Positions 1 through 8,274 of a stretch of DNA of 64,000 nt are shown here, in pieces; position 1 is the first letter of the stretch, and every line of letters starts with the position of its first letter. The DNA comes from a virus, in the IMG/VR virus record IMGVR_UViG_3300023174_004998, positions 32,551 through 96,550 of that record. One strand, written 5' to 3'. The translations under genes were made by a program, and so were the position numbers. The notes below the pieces were generated by a model. It searched no databases and was not told the origin of the DNA. It saw only the letters and a list, made by a program, of their open reading frames with translations.

Positions 1-1529
1 CTACCATTCCAATAAGTGGCCGCAGTCTGGGCCAACACAGCATTAGCTGATGCGGTACTCATATACGGCCATTTCTGTTTGATTAGATCCACGGCGGCCT
101 GCGCTGTCAGCGTGGCCTGCGAGCCCATTTGACTCATGTACACAGCCATCTTTTTGTCATTGTTGGCTTCGTACACAATCATAGTCACTAGATACATCTT
201 GCCATCAGGTGCCTGGAAAATGTTTACTGTGCTGTTGGCTTCATTGGCACCATTGCCCAAGCTGGCGGTCATGGATGCGGCCTGTTTCAAAAAGTCTGTG
301 AATATTTTTTGATGAGCGGCTACATATTTTCCGTCAGAGCTTTTTAGCAGTACCTGTGTGCTGTTATGATTACCTGAAAAGTCCCACGCACTGACCAAGA
401 TATCTGTGCGACCATCACCATTGACATCAAGAAACTTGGGATTGTATGTAGAATAGGTGTTGGTATCGTAGTTGACCAGAGTAGTTGAAGTTACGTCTGT
501 GAATGTGCCACCACCTTGATTGCTTAAAAATTGTATGGCACTACGTTTAACAGTGTAGTCAAACGGACGACTGAAAACTATGACATCAGGACGTCCGTCT
601 GTGTTAAAATCATGCGATACCACACGCACATTGTGATCCAACAATGGTGCCGGGAGATCACCAACATAGTTGTAATTTAGTTGTCCACCTACAATGGTGT
701 ATGAATACATCTTTGTGGTACGAGCATCGCTACAAGCTGGGTTTACAACATTACAAGCATTGTCAGTGACAATGATTTGTTTCTGCCCGTTTTGTAAAAA
801 ATCATCTGCTACAATACTAGAACCACCCCATCGCAAATCGCCAGCATTGCCTCTACTGTCAATGTAAGGTGTAAAGTTGTTTACTCGATTGTTGATAGCC
901 AATGTGGTGTTAGGCCCATAGTCCACAAACAATAAATCTTTAAATCCGTCTCCGTTCATGTCTGCAATGGCACTGTCATGCGCCCAGACATTGGTCAACG
1001 GAATAGAGATACGATTGAAGTGAGAGCCTTGGTTAGAAAAAACATAACCCGGGCCGTAATGTCTCATGTCAGTGCTGGGTGCTACCAACATGTCTTGTCG
1101 CCCTGTGTTAAACAAGTCGGCAAATTTTACACTGGGTTCTGTGCCTAGGATTTCGTTGATACCTCCTGGAAACCATTGTGCTGTTCGGTCAACCAAGGTG
1201 CCGCCTTCCCAGGCCAGCAGTGTAAGTTTACTATTGCTCCAGGTTTCAGGAGTGGCATATTGCGTCTGTCGTCCTGCTAGTATAATGTCATTGCCACTAC
1301 CGGTGATGTTGGCATTGAAGGTATCAAATACCGGAGCCGCACCATCTACTTTGGTCAGTGGATCTATAGCAGTGGCCACTCTCACAGGAGTATGGTATGG
1401 AACTTCTGATCTTAAGTAGCCACCACCGGAGCCTCCACTGCCACCTCCTCCGCCACCCCCTCCACAACCAGAGAGAGCGACTGCAAAAGCAGAGATAGAA
1501 ACTGATAGTATAGTTCTTTTGAACTCCAT
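1..1529 (-). CDS. FG-GAP/VCBS-repeat lipoprotein (3' end outside window)
   Basis: The reading frame is open from ATG 1529 to the window edge, about 509 codons with the C-terminus missing. The N-terminus is a lipoprotein signal: MEFKRT, a hydrophobic stretch, then the lipobox LSGC followed by a run of glycines. The body carries repeats of the type DVNGDGRTDILV (around 410-440), the calcium-binding FG-GAP/VCBS motif of beta-propeller surface proteins. It is therefore probably a lipid-anchored beta-propeller in the host envelope. A phage-encoded lipoprotein could act in superinfection exclusion or envelope modification, but that is inference. It has its own sigma70-like promoter. The glycine run after the lipidated Cys resembles the linkers of bacterial surface lipoproteins, so a host origin is possible. 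Confidence 0.8.
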   Translation of the reverse strand, partial: MEFKRTILSVSISAFAVALSGCGGGGGGGGSGGSGGGYLRSEVPYHTPVRVATAIDPLTKVDGAAPVFDTFNANITGSGNDIILAGRQTQYATPETWSNSKLTLLAWEGGTLVDRTAQWFPGGINEILGTEPSVKFADLFNTGRQDMLVAPSTDMRHYGPGYVFSNQGSHFNRISIPLTNVWAHDSAIADMNGDGFKDLLFVDYGPNTTLAINNRVNNFTPYIDSRGNAGDLRWGGSSIVADDFLQNGQKQIIVTDNACNVVNPACSDARTTKMYSYTIVGGQLNYNYVGDLPAPLLDHNVRVVSHDFNTDGRPDVIVFSRPFDYTVKRSAIQFLSNQGGGTFTDVTSTTLVNYDTNTYSTYNPKFLDVNGDGRTDILVSAWDFSGNHNSTQVLLKSSDGKYVAAHQKIFTDFLKQAASMTASLGNGANEANSTVNIFQAPDGKMYLVTMIVYEANNDKKMAVYMSQMGSQATLTAQAAVDLIKQKWPYMSTASANAVLAQTAATYWNG

Positions 1530-1557
1530 AAAAACCCAGACTAGTTGAACTGTAAGC

Positions 1558-1586
1558 AGTATAACAAAGTCTGGATTTCTAAACAA
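1558..1586 (-). promoter_or_regulatory. Sigma70-like promoter of the lipoprotein gene
   Basis: On the minus strand TTGTTT (1586-1581) and TATACT (1563-1558) are separated by 17 nt, about 30 nt before ATG 1529. The -35 box is a weak match. Confidence 0.45.
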
Positions 1587-1600
1587 CTCAACTGTGGTTT

Positions 1601-1762
1601 TTATACAACAGAATTGGTATTGGATTTTCTCTCTTTGTGTTTGGCCAAGGCATCTGCACTGCGTTGTTGGAAGTCCACCATGCTGTGGTAACCCATCTGA
1701 TAACAAGGGCAATGATTACCCAAAATCTTACGGGCTAGCCAAATTCTAAATTTCTTAACCAT
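1601..1762 (-). CDS. Small conserved-looking phage protein, 53 aa
   Basis: ATG at 1762 to TAA at 1601 encodes 53 residues beginning MVKKFRIWLARKILG, then a Cys-x-Cys (HCPCYQMGYH) and a polar, basic tail. The N-terminus could form a short amphipathic helix. From memory it resembles small proteins common in T4-like cyanophages, but I cannot check this. No function is known. It follows folE in the direction of transcription, after a terminator-like hairpin. No strong ribosome binding site is visible; AAGATTAAGAT precedes the ATG. Confidence 0.55.
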   Translation of the reverse strand: MVKKFRIWLARKILGNHCPCYQMGYHSMVDFQQRSADALAKHKERKSNTNSVV

Positions 1763-1776
1763 ATCTTAATCTTATG

Positions 1777-1813
1777 AAAAAAAGTGTTGGATCATTGCAA
1801 CGAACATGATCCA
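1777..1813 (-). terminator. Rho-independent terminator-like hairpin after folE
   Basis: Minus strand: an 8-bp stem TGGATCAT/ATGATCCA (1813-1806 and 1795-1788) with a 10-nt loop, then four bases and seven T (1783-1777). It lies just beyond the folE stop. Confidence 0.55.
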
Positions 1814-1845
1814 CCATACATAAATTTCGTGTAATATGCGATCAA

Positions 1846-2667
1846 TCATCGTGGTGCAAACTCCTGTTGTAATTTGATATTGTCCATGAACTCTTTTTTG
1901 GTTGCAGGATCTGCTTGGAATACACCTTTTAATACTGTGGTCTGTGTCAAACTGGAGTGAGCCATGATGCCGCGATTCTCACAGCATCCGTGCGTGGCCT
2001 GTATGTACACACCTACGTTTTCGCTGTCTGTGGCTTTCATTATTTCCCTGGCGATGTCGTTACATAGTTCTTCTTGAAGTGTGCCACGACGAGCACACCA
2101 CTGAGCGATCCTAGTATATTTAGACAAGCCAATAAGTTTATTTGCGGCGATGATTCCGATGTAAGCAACACCAGACACAGGCTGATGATGATGACTGCAC
2201 ATAGAACGCAGTTCGCTACGAACAACAAGCATACCTTCATATCTATCTTGGCTATCATTTGGAAAAGCTGTTGCATCTGGTGCTGGATCATATCGACCTC
2301 CCATAATTTCGTTGTAATACATCTTGGCCAAGCGACGTGCTGTGCCTTTTGAGTTTGGATCGTTTTCACGATCAATCAGCAAACGATCAAGCACCAGTTC
2401 AAATGCTTCTGTTGCTTCATCAATTAAGATTTTTTTGTCTGCTTCACTGACATAGTCGCTAATGTTATCCCCGGCCCAGAAGCGTTTCTTATCACGTTTC
2501 ATTTTAAAACGAATAGCATCGCCTAAGTATGCTTCTTGATATCCGCCGTCGCCGGACATGGCGCCTATCCCAGTTTCTATTACTGCATCTTCATAGCCAG
2601 GATGATACGGTGCTTCGTCTACTATTTTTTTAGAATTTTCTAGATCTTCTGATGTAAATGTTGTCAA
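1846..2667 (-). CDS. folE: GTP cyclohydrolase I (FolE)
   Basis: 273 residues; the C-terminal two thirds match GTP cyclohydrolase I. The enzyme converts GTP to dihydroneopterin triphosphate, the first step of both folate and 7-deazaguanine (queuosine/preQ0) synthesis. Visible zinc and catalytic elements are Cys157 with His159-161 (SMCSHHHQPVSG) and the His226/Cys228-Cys229 region (ATHGCCENRG). The N-terminal 70 residues exceed the family core. The start is TTG at 2667, chosen because GGAG lies 7-8 nt upstream and no ATG fits. A clear sigma70-like promoter precedes it. With the QueD-like and TGT-like genes further left, the likely role is making 7-deazaguanine for DNA modification; nucleotide or folate supply is the alternative. 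Confidence 0.92.
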   Translation of the reverse strand: MTTFTSEDLENSKKIVDEAPYHPGYEDAVIETGIGAMSGDGGYQEAYLGDAIRFKMKRDKKRFWAGDNISDYVSEADKKILIDEATEAFELVLDRLLIDRENDPNSKGTARRLAKMYYNEIMGGRYDPAPDATAFPNDSQDRYEGMLVVRSELRSMCSHHHQPVSGVAYIGIIAANKLIGLSKYTRIAQWCARRGTLQEELCNDIAREIMKATDSENVGVYIQATHGCCENRGIMAHSSLTQTTVLKGVFQADPATKKEFMDNIKLQQEFAPR

Positions 2668-2711
2668 TTTATTTCTCCGAGTTAGGGTCGAGGATGACCA
2701 GTCTTGTTGCT

Positions 2712-2740
2712 ATTGTAACAGTTATTTAGATTTTTATCAA
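2712..2740 (-). promoter_or_regulatory. Sigma70-like promoter of folE
   Basis: Minus strand TTGATA (2740-2735), 17-nt spacer, TACAAT (2717-2712), giving a leader of roughly 38 nt before the TTG start. The -35 box overlaps the stop of the upstream gene. Confidence 0.65.
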
Positions 2741-3315
2741 GTCTTAATTGGAATATTTCTACAGTCAGGATAAACTCCGGGTTGTGAGTTTGGCTTAATA
2801 TCAGGCAGTAGTTCTAGTCCTTTAACGCATAATTCCAAAGTAGGGCAGTAGTGGTATCCAAGTATTAGATCGGTTTCAGTTTCCCACGGTATGCGCAGGT
2901 CTCTACCATCTGACCGTTGCCGGCTCATCACACGATATGCTTCTGGGTCATCCAACAAGATAGCACCTACCTTGCCCAACTGTAAGGGTTTGGTCCAGCC
3001 AAAGCTCAAACACTGCATGGTTCCTGGATTGTACATGTTGCGTTCCAATCTCCGAGCACTGTCCCAAATTCTTGTACCATAAAATTGATATTCGCCTGTC
3101 CATTTTTCAGTAATCATTTCATACTCAATATCAAGGTGATGCATGAGCATGGGAACACTGAGATAGGTATATGCTGTAAATTTAGTTTTTTTGACGCCAT
3201 CATATCGCATACACAATTCAAGAGCATGAGTACACCCGTCGGTCAAGACCACATATGGTGCTCCGGTGTAGTCAGCCAAGGCAGATTCAAAATCAAACAG
3301 TGCCTTGAAACTCAT
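2737..3315 (-). CDS. Short DegT/DnrJ/EryC1-type aminotransferase-like protein
   Basis: 192 residues resembling the N-terminal half of PLP-dependent sugar aminotransferases (DegT/DnrJ/EryC1/StrS). It has a cofactor-binding opening (YVVLTDGCTHALELCM) and a segment SFGWTKPLQLGKVGAI whose Lys sits where the family's PLP lysine lies. Family members are about 370-400 aa, so this one is roughly half length. Either it is a reduced phage version or it has lost catalytic function. The start ATG 3315 overlaps the GalE stop (ATGA), so it is translated with GalE and the glycosyltransferase upstream. The context suggests nucleotide-sugar or surface-glycan synthesis. Confidence 0.7.
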   Translation of the reverse strand: MSFKALFDFESALADYTGAPYVVLTDGCTHALELCMRYDGVKKTKFTAYTYLSVPMLMHHLDIEYEMITEKWTGEYQFYGTRIWDSARRLERNMYNPGTMQCLSFGWTKPLQLGKVGAILLDDPEAYRVMSRQRSDGRDLRIPWETETDLILGYHYCPTLELCVKGLELLPDIKPNSQPGVYPDCRNIPIKT

Positions 3316-4258
3316 CTAGTGTACCAAGCCCAGGCATGTTGAACCATGTGCTCCAAAGAAAATTTAGGAGCCCATCCTAGGGAATTAAATCGATCTGCGG
3401 ATGCGGTAAGCACAGCTGGATCTCCTGCACGAACTGGACCAATTTCCAGATCAACACGCTGTCCTGTTATTTTTTCAGCCATGTTGATGATATCGCGATT
3501 ACTGAATCCTTGGTTGGTTCCTAGGTTAAAAATACCAACAGGAACATCAGGGTTCATGGCCATGACATGTGCGTCGGCAAGATCCTCCACATGTATATAA
3601 TCTCTGATGCAAGTGCCATCTGGTGTGGAATAACTGTCACCGTAGAGAGTAAACGTTTTCCCATCTCTAATACTTTCAAGTACTCGAGCAATGATGTGTG
3701 TGGCTCCAGGTGCTTGTCCATGTCGTCCTTGACTATCAGCACCGCAGGCATTGAAATAACGGAATGCCACAAAATCTAAGCCGTATGCTGTGGCATAACT
3801 TTTCATCATGAATTCAACCATGAGTTTACTTTCACCGTAGGGACTGATAGGAATAGCAGGATCTTCTTCCTGGCACGGAGTCATGATAGGTTCACCATAT
3901 GTGGCCGCACTTGAGCTGAATATTACTCGAACATTTTTGTGATGATTTGCAATTAAAAAATCCAATAGAGTTTTGGTCTTGACAAAATTGTTGTGATAGT
4001 ATTCTTCTGGATTCATTACACTGGGACCAACCAAACTGGTTCCAGCACAGTGAATGATAGCATCTGGGCAAAATAACTTAATGGCATCCAGTCCTAGCTC
4101 GCTGGCAAAGTCTCCTGTGTGCCACGAGCATGGTACTGCTATCAAGTTGCCCGGAGGCATCACACGATCCATGGCAAGTACATCATGCCCAGCATCTACT
4201 AATTTGATAGAGTTTCGCCGCCAATATACCCTGCGGCTCCGGTGACCACGACCTTCAT
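3312..4258 (-). pseudogene. galE: UDP-glucose 4-epimerase-like (GalE) with a frameshift near its N-terminus
   Basis: From ATG 4258 the protein starts MKVVVTGAAGYIGG, the NAD-binding GxxGxxG, then hits a stop after 19 codons. The -1 frame continues at once with LVDAGHDVLAMDR and runs to the stop at 3312. One missing base near 4208-4215 explains this. Downstream features are intact: the catalytic YGESK (Tyr-x3-Lys, family YxxxK), FRYFNACGAD and the RDYIHVEDLADAH segment of extended SDR epimerases. The 4258 start overlaps the stop of the glycosyltransferase (ATGA), supporting it as the original start. I see no canonical slippery heptamer, so the break is a sequencing or assembly error or a real mutation. 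An internal start (MDRVM, 4172) would lack the nucleotide-binding glycines. Confidence 0.8.
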
Positions 4259-5454
4259 TGTTCGATCTTCACTACAGGATACTTGGCATGAGCCACATGG
4301 TCACGATATCGAGCACCACTACGCAACCACTTCTCGCCAGAGCCTTCAAGAATGTCAACAATACGATCCACAGTGCCGTTGTTCCAGTCTGATATCAACC
4401 CCATGTTGTGGTGTGGCTTTTCCAGCAACAAGGCCAGTTTGTTGAATGGGTCATCTTCGCTCCAAGGGATATAGAGCCTATCAGGGTCATTTGCAAAAGT
4501 TTCAGGGAAACTGCGATAAGCAGGATATAGAACATTGGCTCCGAGTGTATCTGCTTCACTGACAGTGTTTGAGACCCAATCTTGTAAAGCACAGTTGAAC
4601 AGCACACGAGTATCATTAAGGAGAGCATAGTAGTCATTCTTTGAAAGATTTTCAAAAATCTGTAGTGTGCCTTCATCGCTCATCTTACGGGCACGTTTGA
4701 CATAGTCGGGATTGTTTGAGCGTAACGGTCCGCCGGAAAACACAGCAAAGCTGACATCCTTGTAGACTTTCTGATATTCTTCAGCCAAGTCCATAAAGAA
4801 GCCAGGTTGTTTTTCTTGATCGAATCTAGCGGCAAAGCCCACACGTTTTTGTCGTTGTTCAAATGGTCGGATATTTTCCTTGCCACCAATGCGTTCCAGC
4901 ACTTCTTCCTTGCCAAATGCCAGGCCTGAGATGTTATAGATAGGTGCCTTCCACCCTGCGATACGCATGTGTGCTACCATTTCTTCATTGGTAGCTAACA
5001 CGCCAGTCACAAAGCAGTTGACCATTTTTTCATACGTCGACATCCATTCTGCCATGCCCCAAACATGAACGAAGTCATCAGGATCAATGGCCTGAGCAAG
5101 ACAGCGAACAAAAATACGAGGACGCTGGCTAGGATCCACTTGATCGAGAATATAAGGTAGGCTCTCGATACCGGGCTGAAACATGTCTTCAAAGTAGATA
5201 ACATCTTCATTGGTGACTTCTCCATTGCGCATCATTTGTACCAGATTCATCATTTGGCTCATACCAAAGTAACTGCGGCCGTGTGCATCTAGAACTTGGC
5301 CAACACTGATGCTCTGTGTGTTGTCAATAGTATTGCCAGGCACATAAACTACTTCGAGTCCTCGACGATCAAACACACGTCGATTCCACTCAGTTAGTTG
5401 TAGAGTGTATCGAGCTTCATAACTCTCTAAACCCATGTAAAATAATTTTCTCAT
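4255..5454 (-). CDS. GT-B-type glycosyltransferase-like protein
   Basis: 399 residues. It looks like a glycosyltransferase group 1/GT4-type protein: an N-terminal half with acceptor-domain features, then VGFAARFDQEKQPGFFMDLAEE (the usual position of the second Rossmann domain opening, split here from residues of the first) and a C-terminal DTLGANVLYPAYRSFPE segment. The last matches the family's E-x-x-x-G-x-P-x-x donor-binding region. It overlaps galE by ATGA and the upstream 122-aa gene by four bases, forming a sugar operon with GalE and the DegT-like protein. It could glycosylate phage DNA, virion proteins or host surface glycans; nothing here decides which. Confidence 0.72.
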   Translation of the reverse strand: MRKLFYMGLESYEARYTLQLTEWNRRVFDRRGLEVVYVPGNTIDNTQSISVGQVLDAHGRSYFGMSQMMNLVQMMRNGEVTNEDVIYFEDMFQPGIESLPYILDQVDPSQRPRIFVRCLAQAIDPDDFVHVWGMAEWMSTYEKMVNCFVTGVLATNEEMVAHMRIAGWKAPIYNISGLAFGKEEVLERIGGKENIRPFEQRQKRVGFAARFDQEKQPGFFMDLAEEYQKVYKDVSFAVFSGGPLRSNNPDYVKRARKMSDEGTLQIFENLSKNDYYALLNDTRVLFNCALQDWVSNTVSEADTLGANVLYPAYRSFPETFANDPDRLYIPWSEDDPFNKLALLLEKPHHNMGLISDWNNGTVDRIVDILEGSGEKWLRSGARYRDHVAHAKYPVVKIEQ

Positions 5455-5819
5455 GAAAGATATTCCTTGAATTTTTCTTCGTACACTCGATAGTCAATTT
5501 TTGTAATTTTAATATTTTTTTCCAAAGAAAGCATATCTAATGCCCAATCTAATGCCAAAATGCTGGGGTCATAAACAAACTGGTCACCGTCTTTCAAAGT
5601 ATGGTCATTGAAGATATCCGCTAAACTAGCCAGTACATTTCCTATAAACCAAATCTGATCAATGGGCGAACAATAAACTCCAGTGGGGATGTTTTCAGAA
5701 TCTGGAAAGATTTCGTACACTGCATCTTCAGTCTGTCCCTTGAAAAGTTGTCTTAAATTTTTTACTATTTTTTTATGTAGTATATAATTTTTTAGATCAT
5801 GTATGTAATAATAATTCAT
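5451..5819 (-). CDS. Hypothetical protein, 122 aa
   Basis: Not recognised. The protein begins MNYYYIHDLKNYIL, is rich in aromatic and acidic residues and has no membrane segment or clear metal motif. Its stop overlaps the start of the glycosyltransferase, and AAAGGTAAC lies upstream of ATG 5819 as a ribosome binding site. Translational coupling suggests it works with the sugar operon, but no function can be given. Base composition is more AT-rich than its neighbours. Confidence 0.7.
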   Translation of the reverse strand: MNYYYIHDLKNYILHKKIVKNLRQLFKGQTEDAVYEIFPDSENIPTGVYCSPIDQIWFIGNVLASLADIFNDHTLKDGDQFVYDPSILALDWALDMLSLEKNIKITKIDYRVYEEKFKEYLS

Positions 5820-5848
5820 TGTTACCTTTCGGTTTTTGTTTTAATGAA

Positions 5849-6115
5849 TCACCGACGATCTACACGAGGACGTCGATCATCTCGACGGAAGTCTGGTCGG
5901 TAGCCTGCAAATCTGCGGCTATCCTCAGTCCACATATTTTTGGGTTCTTTGCCCGCTTCCAACTTACGGAACTGCTGGAACGGATATGACCGATTGTTGT
6001 AAAGATCTGCTGGATCATAGCGATAGCCATAGTCCACACAGAAGTTGAGATACTTGTCGAGGTCTTCCCAGACAGCACGACTACGAGGATTGGGTTTGAA
6101 CAGGGTTCGGCCCAT
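5849..6115 (-). CDS. Conserved T4-like phage hypothetical protein, 88 aa
   Basis: The protein has an aromatic core (WEDLDKYLNFCVDYGYRYD) and a very basic Arg/Asp-rich C-terminus. ATG 6115 is preceded by AAGGAAAC. From memory, small proteins of this pattern occur in T4-like cyanophages, without known function. The basic tail could bind nucleic acid. It lies between the QueD-like gene and the sugar operon. Confidence 0.7.
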   Translation of the reverse strand: MGRTLFKPNPRSRAVWEDLDKYLNFCVDYGYRYDPADLYNNRSYPFQQFRKLEAGKEPKNMWTEDSRRFAGYRPDFRRDDRRPRVDRR

Positions 6116-6126
6116 ATTAGTTTCCT

Positions 6127-6576
6127 TTAAATAACAATTGAAAGATTAGGACGGTGAGTATTATACTTAATGAGGCAGCCGTTCTCACCATCTTCGGCCA
6201 CTTCAATCCACACTGCACGACCGGGATAACGGCCTGCAATTTGTAGATACAGATCGTCTGCGATCATCTCGCAAGACTTCCAGTCAAGTTCTAAAACGGA
6301 ACTTTGACCATTATACAGCGACTCGAGCCATCGTTTAAACTGGATGAACTCGATGTCCCGGTCATTGTGGAACACATCGATCCACACCCGGAAATGAAAA
6401 ATGTGCCTATGAGGACTAGCAAGAAACGAAACATCATACTCTCCCGCGGTGCATAACGCTGGGTCTGTAGCCGCCGCAGGATATTTATGGATACCCTCTT
6501 TGCGGAATGTGATCCAGATCTTGCGCTCTGCACTTTGCATGATCCGATCTATGGTTTCTCTTTCGCTGGCAATCAT
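6127..6576 (-). CDS. QueD/6-pyruvoyl-tetrahydropterin-synthase-like protein
   Basis: 149 residues from ATG 6576, chosen because it overlaps the upstream stop as ATGA. The pattern fits the PTPS/QueD fold. There is a first His in GIHKYPAA, then a zinc-like H-x-H pair in SPHRHIFHFRVWIDV. IEFIQFKRWLES follows at the position of the family's DF-x-x-LK, and a C-terminal EDGENGCLI resembles the substrate-binding Glu region. QueD turns dihydroneopterin triphosphate, the FolE product, into carboxytetrahydropterin on the way to preQ0. The pairing with folE supports this. Similarity is structural-pattern level only; an unrelated conserved phage protein remains possible. Confidence 0.55.
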   Translation of the reverse strand: MIASERETIDRIMQSAERKIWITFRKEGIHKYPAAATDPALCTAGEYDVSFLASPHRHIFHFRVWIDVFHNDRDIEFIQFKRWLESLYNGQSSVLELDWKSCEMIADDLYLQIAGRYPGRAVWIEVAEDGENGCLIKYNTHRPNLSIVI

Positions 6577-6800
6577 TCTGCGTTCCTCATTTCTTGAATC
6601 CACTCATCCACACGAGCTTCGGCTTCGGGTTGGCTCATAGCTGGTACTGTGATACGATATGGTGTTCCTGGTCTATGACTGATATCGTAGCGTATAGTTC
6701 CACTTAGAATCATATCGTTTTCGTCACGTAACACAGTGAATTCCTGTAAGTGCTGAGCACGATAAATTGCTTGTTCTGCTAGTTCTTTAACGTCATTCAT
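6573..6800 (-). CDS. Hypothetical protein, 75 aa
   Basis: Not recognised. From ATG 6800 (ATGA overlap with the upstream stop) it starts MNDVKELAEQAIYRAQHLQ, with a helical N-terminus followed by a probable beta-rich middle and an acidic C-terminal helix. It sits in the coupled gene string from the TGT-like gene to the QueD-like gene, which is the only hint of its role. Confidence 0.65.
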   Translation of the reverse strand: MNDVKELAEQAIYRAQHLQEFTVLRDENDMILSGTIRYDISHRPGTPYRITVPAMSQPEAEARVDEWIQEMRNAE

Positions 6801-7312
6801 TTTGATTCCTTTTGTTGGAATGGCCAATCAGTTGATGGAGTTAGTGGAGTGGGTGATACATTTTCTTCTATAGTCTCATTATACGCATCTTCGTCTACTA
6901 AGTCAATCTTTACAGGACCTAAAATGGCAACATGATCGTCTTCAATTTCCCAATTATGATCGCCGTCGTACAACCAAGCAGTACCGCAACGACCATCCTC
7001 GTCTTCTTGATCCCAACGCAGTATGGCTTCAATTTCTTCTTTTTCCTCATCAGTAAAGTCATCATCAAACTCTACCCAAATACCACATAAATCATCAAGT
7101 TCACATCCCCAACCTACATCAGGACGACAATGCACACGATCCATTTCAGTATCATACACTGGGTCATCCTCTTCGCGAAAACCCTGCCCCCAACGCCAAG
7201 TCTCTGTGACCTGGAACCCACGAATGCTACCATCTTTTTTGCGTTCGAACACATCTACAAAGTATTCAACTGATTTCTTTTCCAGTGGAGTAATACGATA
7301 TAGTTTTGCCAT
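6797..7312 (-). CDS. Acidic conserved phage protein, 171 aa
   Basis: The start was moved to ATG 7312 (MAKLYRITPLEKKSVEYF) because the longer frame runs into the preceding gene. The protein is strongly acidic (Asp/Glu-rich from about residue 35 onward) with a TWRWGQGF segment. It has no catalytic motif I can name. Its acidity is compatible with DNA mimicry or a protein-binding role, but this is speculation. It overlaps the next gene by ATGA. Confidence 0.7.
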   Translation of the reverse strand: MAKLYRITPLEKKSVEYFVDVFERKKDGSIRGFQVTETWRWGQGFREEDDPVYDTEMDRVHCRPDVGWGCELDDLCGIWVEFDDDFTDEEKEEIEAILRWDQEDEDGRCGTAWLYDGDHNWEIEDDHVAILGPVKIDLVDEDAYNETIEENVSPTPLTPSTDWPFQQKESK

Positions 7313-7313
7313 G

Positions 7314-7826
7314 TTATAGTACCTTGTCTTGAGTATATTTAGACCAGTCAGTAAACACCGAACGTTTTTGTAAAGCATGCAGACTGTGGCACCACACACC
7401 AGGATTAGTTGCACGGAAATCCTTGTCATCAATCTTGAGTGTGGCATTATATCCAAACTGTTGGATATAAGGTAGCTTGACACTGATCATTGGGATAAAG
7501 TTATGATATTCTACCAAAGCACTTTCTAACAAACCTTCTGCTTGGTTAACATCAAGATCTAGTGTGCAAAGACAATCAGCATCCAAACACGGGCGAATCA
7601 TTCCTTCCCAACTTCTCCAACCATCACCATCATTGGTATCCAACTTTGGAAAACTCTGATTGGCTCCAAAGTAGATATGTGTGCAATCATTGGCCAGGGC
7701 CATATCCATCACAGTGTCAGCATCTTGTACACCTACCACAAACAAAGTTTTTTGTCCGTATGCAGGAGAATGTTCTACTTCTGTGCCTACAAAGAAGTCT
7801 ACTGTTTCGTGTCCAGGTCTATCCAT
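7314..7826 (-). CDS. Conserved T4-like phage protein, 170 aa
   Basis: ATG 7826 gives MDRPGHETVDFFVGTEVEHS. The sequence has an AYGQKTLFVVGVQD strand-loop and a conserved-looking LKIDDKDFRATNPGVWCHSL block. From memory, close relatives are widespread in T4-like cyanophages. The family has no function I can state. It is coupled to the zinc-ribbon protein upstream and lies between the TGT-like and QueD-like genes, so a part in the same DNA-modification pathway is possible. There is no CxxxCxxC, so it is not a QueE radical SAM enzyme. Confidence 0.75.
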   Translation of the reverse strand: MDRPGHETVDFFVGTEVEHSPAYGQKTLFVVGVQDADTVMDMALANDCTHIYFGANQSFPKLDTNDGDGWRSWEGMIRPCLDADCLCTLDLDVNQAEGLLESALVEYHNFIPMISVKLPYIQQFGYNATLKIDDKDFRATNPGVWCHSLHALQKRSVFTDWSKYTQDKVL

Positions 7827-8274
7827 TTTTATTCCTATGAGTTTCACACAGAGTTGAGATCCATCCTTGGCCGCCTGTGGTGCCAGGGTTACCACATTGT
7901 TCACAGGTAACAGCACTCATACTTTCCGCCATACGTACCATACCGTCAATGATATCATCGCCGCCTGTGTAGTAAAAACGCAGTGTGCCAAACTTTTCTT
8001 TGACTTGATCCAGCGTTACTTGCGGAATAGCATCAGGAACTGGTCTCATATCTTCTGGTGGTGCGGTACTGTTAAATCTAATAGCCCAGCCACGTTGTTT
8101 TTCTTTCCAATCAATGTGATGTTGAATATTGCCCATGAGACTGTCTAGTATTTGAAACCAGCCATCGCCACATTCAAAACCCCAACACATGCAGGTTTCG
8201 GTCATAGGCTTGTTGCGATTGACCAGCATCTTGGGATACTTTTCACACAACAGTTTGTCCAGTTCTTGTTTCAT
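7819..8274 (-). CDS. Conserved phage protein with C-terminal zinc-ribbon-like motif, 151 aa
   Basis: It begins MKQELDKLLCEKYPKMLV and contains a Cys-rich MTETCMCWGFECGDGW and a HIDWKEKQRGW segment. A C-terminal CEQCG with a later CETH looks like a C2CH zinc ribbon. The central VKEKFGTLRFYY is a recognisable conserved phage segment. Function is unknown. Its TAATG junction with the TGT-like gene indicates coupled translation. Confidence 0.75.
   Translation of the reverse strand: MKQELDKLLCEKYPKMLVNRNKPMTETCMCWGFECGDGWFQILDSLMGNIQHHIDWKEKQRGWAIRFNSTAPPEDMRPVPDAIPQVTLDQVKEKFGTLRFYYTGGDDIIDGMVRMAESMSAVTCEQCGNPGTTGGQGWISTLCETHRNKNG

Noticed and set aside
2040-2375. Overlapping minus and plus ORFs within folE
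   Set aside because: Shadows of the GTP cyclohydrolase frame.
4172-4258. Programmed -1 frameshift in galE
   Set aside because: The shift direction fits -1, but there is no slippery heptamer or downstream structure that I can see; mutation or sequence error is simpler.
7314-7826. QueE (radical SAM) identity for the conserved protein between the TGT-like and QueD-like genes
   Set aside because: It has no CxxxCxxC or equivalent cluster motif.
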